From assembly GCA_947472965.1 (NCBI GenBank), contig CANJEF010000014.1, positions 1 to 10,720 on the forward strand: DNA of 10,720 nt, written 5' to 3'. Below the pieces are notes generated by a model. It did not search any database. It was not told the origin of the DNA and saw nothing but the letters and a program-made list of their open reading frames with translations. Of the stretch, positions 1-5,075 are shown one piece after another. Every line of letters starts with the position of its first letter. Position 1 is the stretch's first letter. The DNA comes from Sphingobacteriales bacterium. GTDB lineage: Bacteria > Bacteroidota > Bacteroidia > Chitinophagales > Chitinophagaceae. The translations under genes were made by a program, and so were the position numbers.

Positions 1-960
1 AATTTGTTGAAGACCTTGCCAAAAGACAAGTACAAGCAAACAAGCGATCTTTGGATTTACTATTGGGGGAAAGTAAATGAAATTCTAAAGTCTAGAAACC
101 TTTATCTATCGGGATGGGAAGAAATTGGCATGCGTGAATCAAAAGTCGATGGAAATAAAGTGATGATGGTCAACCCCGAGTTTGCGAATAATAATTTTCA
201 CACCTATGTATGGAATACCGTTATTGGATGGGGGGCAGAAGACCTTCCATATCGTTTGGCAAATGGAGGATACAAAGTAATCCTTTGTGCTGTGTCAAAT
301 CTATACTTCGATCTTGCTTATCAAAAGGACTTTAATGAAGTTGGGTATTATTGGGGCGGATTTGTAGACGTTGACAAGTCATTCTACTTCATACCTTATG
401 ATTATCTTAAAAACACTTCGGTAGACAGGTTTGGATCTCCGGTGGATGCAAACATTCTAACAGGGAAGGATAAACTTACCGACTATGGCAAATCCAATAT
501 CATGGGAATACAAGGTCAACTATGGAGTGAGAACATACACACTGCAAACGATCTTGAGTATCTGGCATTCCCGAAAATGCTTGGCTTGGTTGAACGCAAT
601 TGGGCTGAAGATCCTGAATGGGCAACAACAAAAGATGCTGCAATGGCAAAGCAACTCTATGAAAATGCATGGTCTGTTTTCAGTAATACAGTTGGGAAAA
701 AAGAACTGTTCAAACTGAATTACTATCAGGGTGGTACAAACTTTCGCATTCCCACTGTTGGTGCCAAGAGCATCAATGGTTTGGTGCATGCCAACATTCA
801 ACTGCCTGGACTGGCCATACGATATACGACAGACGGCAGTGAACCAACACTGACCAGTATATTATATACAAACCCAATCAATCAAAAGGGGGTCATTAAA
901 CTTCGTGCGTTTGACAGCAAGGGAAGAGGTGGTAGGACAATACAGGTAAGTAATAACTAA
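1..960 (+). CDS. GH20 beta-N-acetylhexosaminidase, 3' part (5' end outside window)
   Basis: C-terminal 319 residues of a family 20 glycoside hydrolase, which removes terminal N-acetylglucosamine or N-acetylgalactosamine from chitin fragments, glycans or muropeptides, usually in the periplasm or at the cell surface. The reading frame is open to the first base, so the gene begins upstream. Family features in order: GWEEIG (nt ~115), VWNT (nt ~210), a NLYFDLAY segment with WGGF about 14 residues later (nt ~295-360), and GIQGQLWSENI (nt ~505-540), which forms the end of the catalytic barrel. Residues after about nt 750 form a chitobiase/hexosaminidase C-terminal domain, recognised by YTTDGSEPT and a short beta-rich tail. 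The N-terminal domain, the catalytic Asp-Glu pair and any signal peptide lie outside the window. The exact substrate cannot be told. Family assignment is firm. Confidence 0.93.
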   Translation, partial: NLLKTLPKDKYKQTSDLWIYYWGKVNEILKSRNLYLSGWEEIGMRESKVDGNKVMMVNPEFANNNFHTYVWNTVIGWGAEDLPYRLANGGYKVILCAVSNLYFDLAYQKDFNEVGYYWGGFVDVDKSFYFIPYDYLKNTSVDRFGSPVDANILTGKDKLTDYGKSNIMGIQGQLWSENIHTANDLEYLAFPKMLGLVERNWAEDPEWATTKDAAMAKQLYENAWSVFSNTVGKKELFKLNYYQGGTNFRIPTVGAKSINGLVHANIQLPGLAIRYTTDGSEPTLTSILYTNPINQKGVIKLRAFDSKGRGGRTIQVSNN

Positions 961-997
961 TTTGTCGTGATATAATATGGACAAATGTAAATTGTCC
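961..997 (+). terminator. Possible weak hairpin after the hexosaminidase gene
   Basis: Directly after the stop codon lie TTTGTC (961-966), GACAAA (980-985) and TTGTCC (992-997). GGACAA (979-984) can pair with TTGTCC over a 7-nt loop, or TTTGTC can pair with GACAAA over a 13-nt loop, so two exclusive hairpins are possible. There is no following T-run, so this is at best a weak or factor-assisted terminator. Confidence 0.25.
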
Positions 998-1042
998 TAA
1001 TGTATGGTTATATAAACCTATTGAAAATGTAGAACTCACAAA

Positions 1043-1242
1043 GACTCCCCTTCCCGATAATCTCGCTTCGCTCGATATCGGGATGAAACACCTGGACATC
1101 GGTGCCGGGGTGGTGGATTCAAAATACTTTAATACTAAACCAGCATTTAAGATTGTCTGCTAGAAATTAAATCCACCACCCCACCTCACCCGATTCACTT
1201 CGTTCATCAGTCTCGGTACCCCTCCTGTCCAGGAGGGGAGTC
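1043..1242. repeat. 200-bp palindromic intergenic repeat element (MITE-like or REP-like)
   Basis: Fills most of the 311-bp gap between the hexosaminidase and racemase genes. Its ends are perfect 8-bp inverted repeats: GACTCCCC (1043-1050) and GGGGAGTC (1235-1242). Inside is a second perfect 13-bp inverted pair, GGGGTGGTGGATT (1107-1119) and AATCCACCACCCC (1170-1182), flanking a 50-bp AT-rich centre. CCTGGACA (1091-1098) also recurs inverted at 1226-1233, so the left half and the reverse complement of the right half look like diverged copies. Two local hairpins are present: CCCGATA/TATCGGG (1053-1082), and CCCCTCCT/AGGAGGGG with a 4-nt loop (1219-1238). No ORF of recognisable function lies inside. 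GC content is visibly higher than the flanks. From memory, GC-rich palindromes of this style are dispersed in Bacteroidota genomes. Mobility, by a transposase supplied elsewhere, is inference. Confidence 0.7.
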
Positions 1243-1271
1243 ATAAAAAATAATCTTGAAAATGCTAGACC

Positions 1272-2648
1272 TCAATGATTAGCTATGCTTTTATACACCG
1301 CAGGGAGTGCGGATTTGAGTCGTTCGTAAGTTGCAGGAGAAATATTTTTATGGTCAAATGGAACGAAGTTTACAAACTTCTTATTTTCATGTGCACTTCT
1401 TCCATACTTGTAGTCGTAGGTGAACCATCCATCGGGTTGTAATTTGGCATCAGGAATTTTATCATTAGGCGTTGTGATGAAAAAAACGTTTGCTTTTTTT
1501 TCGGACTGGTTTTGCAATGTCAACTTCCTCAATTCAATATAGGCTTCCTTTGCGGTTTCAACAGCAGGATCTACGAGTTCAACATATTCAGCCAGCACAT
1601 TTCTATAGGCATATTGTCCATTGATCTTAAAATTGTACAATTCATTCAATACATGCCTGATAGTATCGCGCATAAAAGGATAATGTGTGCATCCAAGAAT
1701 CAATGTGTTCATAGGTGTATTAACATGCTGCGATTTCATTTTTTCAAAAAGACTCACCAGATGATACCTCACATAATTTTCAGGATCATTCAATTGAATG
1801 TCGAGGCACTTCCCTGTATCATCAAATTCACACAGTAATTTGTTTTTTTCAACGTTGAAATTATAAATGGAGAGCAATGAAGTATCTATTTTATAATTGG
1901 GATTGTTGATGGAAGGTCCTTTGTAATCCTTTCGATAAGCAGATGCCGTATCAACATAAAAACTGTAGTCGCGGTCTATTGCATCGGCCAAACCAAAACC
2001 ACCCTGACTGGCTATTACAGGCTCAGTCATACCCAATGATTTTGCCATAGCTCTGATTGTTTTTGGATAGCCATCAGAAGCCACCGTGCCGGCGGTTGCA
2101 AAAACACCGATGGTTCCTTTTTGATGCGATGCCTGGTAGGCAAGTGCCGCTTTTACCCCAGCATTGATCACGCCCACAACGGGCATATTACTGGCTTGGT
2201 CTTTCGAAAATTGTTTTACCTCATCCAATGCAAACGCCGTTGCTGTATTGCATGCCAATACGAGCATTTTCACAGGCTGTTTTTCATTCAATTCTGCAAC
2301 CCCCTGATTCACTTTGTCGTAGTTTTGTTTGACAAGGAAATCCATGTTCTTGATAACATGCTCTTTTAAGAGATCGGTTTTGTGTTCAGCTGCATAGTTC
2401 CCATAGGGCATGTTAGCCTGGTCTGCTAGGTATTGAAAATATTCCTTATCAAAGTCCGGCTTACCATCCGCACCTGGCTTACCCGTAACATTATTGAATG
2501 CATCCAGCGTTAGCATTGCCTCCAGTACAGTTAATCCTCCGGTGCCTGAATCAAAAACACCGATGGGAAGGGCTTTTTTATTGGATTGTTGTGCTGAGAG
2601 GCTGAGTCCAATTAAAATGCAGATGAAATACAAACCGAAGCTTTTCAT
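1272..2648 (-). CDS. Exported, enlarged glutamate racemase (MurI)-family protein
   Basis: A 458-residue protein of the cofactor-independent Asp/Glu racemase family, in which two cysteines exchange protons at the alpha carbon of the amino acid. Residues 1-19 form a signal peptide (hydrophobic core ending SLSA before QQ), placing it in the periplasm or outside, unlike cytoplasmic MurI. Family motifs in order: FDSGTGGLTVLEA (32-44, with Asp33), YLADQANMPYG (73-83), LACNTATA with Cys133, VVGVINAG (157-164), GVFATAGTVAS (181-191) and LGCTHYP with Cys320. Both catalytic cysteines are present. Ordinary MurI is about 260-290 residues. The extra length is a short Gly/Asp insert at about 49-69, a large insert at about 228-310 between the two halves, and a C-terminal tail after about 375. 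No clear Shine-Dalgarno is visible; the chosen ATG directly precedes the signal peptide. It reads alone, divergent from the YHS gene. Family is certain; substrate and role are unknown. Confidence 0.85.
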   Translation of the reverse strand: MKSFGLYFICILIGLSLSAQQSNKKALPIGVFDSGTGGLTVLEAMLTLDAFNNVTGKPGADGKPDFDKEYFQYLADQANMPYGNYAAEHKTDLLKEHVIKNMDFLVKQNYDKVNQGVAELNEKQPVKMLVLACNTATAFALDEVKQFSKDQASNMPVVGVINAGVKAALAYQASHQKGTIGVFATAGTVASDGYPKTIRAMAKSLGMTEPVIASQGGFGLADAIDRDYSFYVDTASAYRKDYKGPSINNPNYKIDTSLLSIYNFNVEKNKLLCEFDDTGKCLDIQLNDPENYVRYHLVSLFEKMKSQHVNTPMNTLILGCTHYPFMRDTIRHVLNELYNFKINGQYAYRNVLAEYVELVDPAVETAKEAYIELRKLTLQNQSEKKANVFFITTPNDKIPDAKLQPDGWFTYDYKYGRSAHENKKFVNFVPFDHKNISPATYERLKSALPAVYKSIANH

Positions 2649-2801
2649 GATATGTCGTTTGGTATGGTGAAATTACCCCTTAAATCCATTCATTGAAAAT
2701 CCAAAACACAAATAAGCGCCAATATTTTAATTTTTCCATCAGGAAGCGAACAATGTTTAAAAATGAATGTCATATTTGCATTATTGAACAAAACAGAAAC
2801 C
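2649..2801. promoter_or_regulatory. Divergent intergenic region between racemase and YHS genes
   Basis: This 153-bp AT-rich gap must hold promoters for both divergent units. The nearest match to a Bacteroidota -7 box on the plus strand is CATATTTG (2771-2778), one base off TAnnTTTG, but no TTTG lies at the expected distance upstream. No convincing palindrome was found. Promoter positions are therefore not resolved. Confidence 0.3.
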
Positions 2802-3077
2802 ATGAAAAAATTAATCTTGGCCTTTGCCGTCATTTCATTTTGTTCTTGTAATCAAGCAAGTAATGATAGCAAGAAGGAAATGCCAGCAGAACCAACGAAA
2901 ACAGCAAGCTATACTCCAGAGATGGTTGTAAATAAAAACGACTATGCCTGTGGAATGCCTGTAACAGCAGGCATCAGCGATACCTGCCATCTTGATGGGA
3001 AAGCATATGGATTCTGCTCCTCAGAGTGCAAGTCCGAATTCCTTAAGGACCCTAAAAAATATCTTTCACAGAAATAA
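2802..3077 (+). CDS. Small YHS-domain lipoprotein, probable metal-binding
   Basis: A 91-residue protein. The ATG at 2802 is preferred over an in-frame ATG at 2763, because it directly begins a lipoprotein signal, MKKLILAFAVISFCSC, whose Cys16 would be lipidated. Residues 17-45 are a polar linker. Residues 46-91 form a YHS domain: ACGMPV with Cys50, then YGFCSSECKSEF with Cys72 and Cys76, and a terminal DPKKYL. YHS domains resemble TRASH metal-binding knuckles and often accompany copper, arsenic or other metal-handling proteins. The protein probably sits at the membrane facing the periplasm. The dehydrogenase gene starts 14 nt downstream in the same direction, so the two are likely co-transcribed. 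The metal bound cannot be named from sequence; an extra Cys62 is also present. Confidence 0.85.
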   Translation: MKKLILAFAVISFCSCNQASNDSKKEMPAEPTKTASYTPEMVVNKNDYACGMPVTAGISDTCHLDGKAYGFCSSECKSEFLKDPKKYLSQK

Positions 3078-3091
3078 TCAATCATACAACA

Positions 3092-4141
3092 ATGAGAACA
3101 GTAAAAGCCTACGGAGCCCAAGACAGCAAATCACCAATTGCAGCAACTACTATTTCAAGAAGAGAGCTCAAAGAACACGATGTTCAAGTAGAAATTCTCT
3201 ATTGTGGAATTTGTCATAGTGATATCCACACGGCAAGAAACGAATGGGGTGGCAGTACAATATATCCAGTAGTACCAGGACATGAAATTGTTGGTAAAGT
3301 AAAAGGAATTGGTTCATCAGTAACTAGGTTCAAGGTTGGAGAAACAGTTGGTGTTGGCGTGATGGTGGATACCTGCAGAACCTGTAACAATTGTAAGAGT
3401 GATTACGAGCAATATTGCGAGAATGGCATGACAGGCACTTACAATGCACAAGAGCGTGATGGGTCAGGCATGATAACCATGGGAGGATATTCAGGAGAGA
3501 TCGTTACCGACGAAAACTACGTGTTGCGAATCAATGAAACAGATAACCTTGCTGGTGTTGCTCCATTATTGTGTGCCGGTATAACAACTTATTCACCCCT
3601 CAAATTTGCAGATGTAAAGCCAGGAATGAATGTTGCCGTGGTAGGATTGGGTGGACTAGGTCACATGGCCGTTAAATTTGCAGTTGCATTTGGAGCGGAA
3701 GTGACTGTAATCAGTACATCCGAATCAAAAGTGAAAGAGGCTGGTAAATTAGGAGCCCATCATTTCATCTATGCAAAAGACCTTGCAGCATTAAAGGCGG
3801 TTGATTCAACTTTTGATGTTGTGTTGGATGCAATCTCTGCAGACCACGACTATACCCCTTACTTAAACCTGTTGAAACTCCATGGAAAGCTTTTGGTGGT
3901 GGGACTACCTGAACACCAACCCAAAGTATTGCCATTTTCACTAATCAAGAACAGAAGAAGTATTATTGGATCAGGCATCGGGAGCATCAAGGAAACACAA
4001 GAGATGCTTGATTTTTGCCACGAGAAAAAGATCTATTCAGAAGTGGAGGTCATTGATGCATCGAAGATTAATGAAGCCTATGAGAGAATGATCAAAGGTG
4101 ATATTAAGTACCGTTTTGTAATTGATATGGCGACCTTATAA
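3092..4141 (+). CDS. Zinc-dependent NADP(H) alcohol dehydrogenase / aldehyde reductase, YahK/CAD-like
   Basis: A 349-residue medium-chain dehydrogenase/reductase of the cinnamyl-alcohol-dehydrogenase group, the same length as E. coli YahK. It would interconvert aldehydes and primary alcohols in the cytoplasm. The N-terminal GroES-like domain carries the catalytic zinc ligands Cys41 (GICHSD), His64-Glu65 (PGHE) and Cys161 (LLCAGIT). A structural zinc site is formed by Cys95, Cys98, Cys101 and Cys109. The Rossmann domain shows GLGGLG (185-190). The strand after it ends in ISTSES (207-212), where small hydroxyl residues replace an acidic one, which points to NADP(H). It follows the YHS lipoprotein gene after 14 nt. 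Its 3' end overlaps the convergent thioredoxin gene by 38 bp. Broad detoxification of aldehydes is the likely role; the substrate is unknown. Confidence 0.93.
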   Translation: MRTVKAYGAQDSKSPIAATTISRRELKEHDVQVEILYCGICHSDIHTARNEWGGSTIYPVVPGHEIVGKVKGIGSSVTRFKVGETVGVGVMVDTCRTCNNCKSDYEQYCENGMTGTYNAQERDGSGMITMGGYSGEIVTDENYVLRINETDNLAGVAPLLCAGITTYSPLKFADVKPGMNVAVVGLGGLGHMAVKFAVAFGAEVTVISTSESKVKEAGKLGAHHFIYAKDLAALKAVDSTFDVVLDAISADHDYTPYLNLLKLHGKLLVVGLPEHQPKVLPFSLIKNRRSIIGSGIGSIKETQEMLDFCHEKKIYSEVEVIDASKINEAYERMIKGDIKYRFVIDMATL

Positions 4142-4487
4142 TTTGATTTAATAATTCATTAAGTCCGCCAAGGGGTTCACTTATCCAAAAACATTTCAAG
4201 CTGTTGCTTAATTGTTTAGTGTGTACAACACCCGATTGTCTCCATTTGACGAAACCGTCTTTGAAGATGATTAGTGTTGGCACCCCTTGCACATTGAATT
4301 CCCTTGCCACATGCGGGTTTTTATCTACATCCAATTTGATGATGATAGCCTTGTCGCCCAGCTCGGCTTTCAGCTCCTTCAATATGGGAGGCATCATCTT
4401 ACAAGGTCCGCACCATTCTGCAAAAAAATCAACCAACACAGGTTTTGATCCATTGATGATTTGTCCAAATGAAGTATTTGCTTCCAT
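4104..4487 (-). CDS. Thioredoxin
   Basis: A 127-residue cytoplasmic thioredoxin that reduces disulfides in target proteins. It shows the core PVLVDFFAEWCGPCK with redox cysteines Cys26 and Cys29, the buried Asp20, and cis-Pro70 in GVPT. The start is taken at the ATG at 4487, one base after the TGA of the upstream DUF6132 gene. A start ten codons earlier would overlap that gene and add residues outside the fold. After the usual end of the fold (about residue 105) there is a 20-residue tail that reads into the end of the convergent dehydrogenase gene. It is the third gene of a DUF2892-DUF6132-thioredoxin unit. Being a standard WCGPC thioredoxin, it could recycle the ArsC encoded about 4 kb away, but that pairing is inference. 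Confidence 0.93.
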   Translation of the reverse strand: MEANTSFGQIINGSKPVLVDFFAEWCGPCKMMPPILKELKAELGDKAIIIKLDVDKNPHVAREFNVQGVPTLIIFKDGFVKWRQSGVVHTKQLSNSLKCFWISEPLGGLNELLNQIIRSPYQLQNGT

Positions 4488-4488
4488 A

Positions 4489-4686
4489 TCACTGCGATTT
4501 TTTTTGAAATAGCGCAAAAAATAATGAGCCCATCAGCGCAAAATAAATGGTACTATTCAAAGGACTCGATGTTATTCTACATGTTCCCGTCATACAGCCC
4601 ACATATTTCCAATATAAAAAACCGCCAATGCCGCCTGCCATTGCACCAATAAAATATAAAATGTTCTTGCGTAAAAATGTTGCCAT
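4489..4686 (-). CDS. DUF6132 small membrane protein
   Basis: A 65-residue protein with two hydrophobic segments, about residues 9-27 and 44-60. Between them lies the family signature GCMTGTCRITSSP with Cys31 and Cys36, matching my recollection of DUF6132 in Bacteroidota. The ATG at 4686 is chosen because the preceding in-frame residues are polar and unlike the family N-terminus. It starts 19 nt after the YgaP-type gene and ends one base before the thioredoxin start, so translation of the last two is probably coupled. Function is unknown. The paired cysteines beside a thioredoxin gene suggest thiol redox or sulfur/metal handling at the inner membrane (inference). Confidence 0.8.
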   Translation of the reverse strand: MATFLRKNILYFIGAMAGGIGGFLYWKYVGCMTGTCRITSSPLNSTIYFALMGSLFFALFQKKSQ

Positions 4687-4705
4687 CGTTTTAATTTTAA
4701 AAAAA

Positions 4706-4912
4706 TTACTGTTTTTGTTTACATGTGCTAATTCCGAAAGGGACATAGAGCGGACAAACTCCAATAAAGGATGTCAACATAAAAACACCTGACAGAACAA
4801 GTAAGACAACTCCAAGGGTTCCACTTAACATTCCGGTAAAGTACAAAGCTATAAATACCAATGCAAGCAATACCCTAATGGTTTTGTCAATTGATCCCAT
4901 ATTCTCTTTCAT
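4706..4912 (-). CDS. YgaP-type (DUF2892) inner-membrane protein
   Basis: A 68-residue protein beginning MKENMGSIDKTIR and containing two hydrophobic helices (about 13-29 and 31-50), then the conserved ending VCPLY with Cys53 and a second Cys64. This is the DUF2892/YgaP transmembrane fold, found alone or fused to rhodanese domains in sulfur-handling proteins. The ATG at 4912 is used; an ATG four codons later is also possible. It is the first gene of a unit with DUF6132 and thioredoxin downstream on the same strand. No rhodanese domain is attached here. The exact role is unknown; sulfur or thiol metabolism at the inner membrane fits family and neighbours. Confidence 0.85.
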   Translation of the reverse strand: MKENMGSIDKTIRVLLALVFIALYFTGMLSGTLGVVLLVLSGVFMLTSFIGVCPLYVPFGISTCKQKQ

Positions 4913-4929
4913 ATAATAAATTTTATAGC

Positions 4930-4948
4930 TTGAAGTTAATCACTTCAA
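4930..4948. promoter_or_regulatory. 19-bp palindrome, probable operator of the DUF2892-DUF6132-trx unit
   Basis: TTGAAGT and ACTTCAA flank a 5-bp centre (TAATC), giving perfect 7-bp arms. The site lies 18 bp upstream of the DUF2892 start and overlaps where a -7 box (CAATTTTG on the minus strand, 4946-4953) might be. Position and symmetry suggest a repressor site. The binding protein cannot be named. Confidence 0.5.
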
Positions 4949-4960
4949 AATTGCAGGAAT

Positions 4961-4974
4961 ATGACTTTTGTCAC
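4961..4974. promoter_or_regulatory. CRP/FNR-like inverted repeat
   Basis: TGAC (4962-4965) and GTCA (4970-4973) flank TTTT, the half-site size and 4-bp spacing used by CRP/FNR-family regulators. It lies about 50 bp upstream of the DUF2892 start and about 100 bp upstream of the DUF5916 gene, so it could serve either. Only four bases per arm are symmetric, so chance is possible. Confidence 0.3.
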
Positions 4975-5066
4975 AGAGAGATAATGCTACATTGATGATT
5001 TGAGCTCCCTACCTGTCCTAATTATTTACCACTAAAATGGTATTTCAAAATAGATGATGTATTTTT

Positions 5067-5071
5067 GAAGG
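5067..5071 (+). promoter_or_regulatory. Shine-Dalgarno-like GAAGG before the DUF5916 gene
   Basis: GAAGG ends four bases before the ATG at 5076 and supports that start. It stands out because most genes here have no visible ribosome binding site. Confidence 0.4.
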
Positions 5072-5075
5072 TTAT

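Noticed and set aside
1219..1238. Strong 8-bp hairpin as an intrinsic terminator of the racemase gene
   Set aside because: No T-run follows the stem on either strand in the needed orientation, and it is an integral part of the palindromic element.
1500..2370. Open frames antisense to the racemase gene
   Set aside because: They show no family motifs or start signals and mirror the codon pattern of the real gene on the other strand.
5027..5042. TACCA-N6-TGGTA inverted repeat before the DUF5916 gene
   Set aside because: Five-base arms in AT-rich DNA with no supporting promoter context; easily chance.
5060..5067. TATTTTTG, a perfect TAnnTTTG match before the DUF5916 gene
   Set aside because: No TTTG lies at the right distance upstream, and it would place the transcript start almost on the ATG. 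Its end also overlaps the GAAGG ribosome-site candidate.
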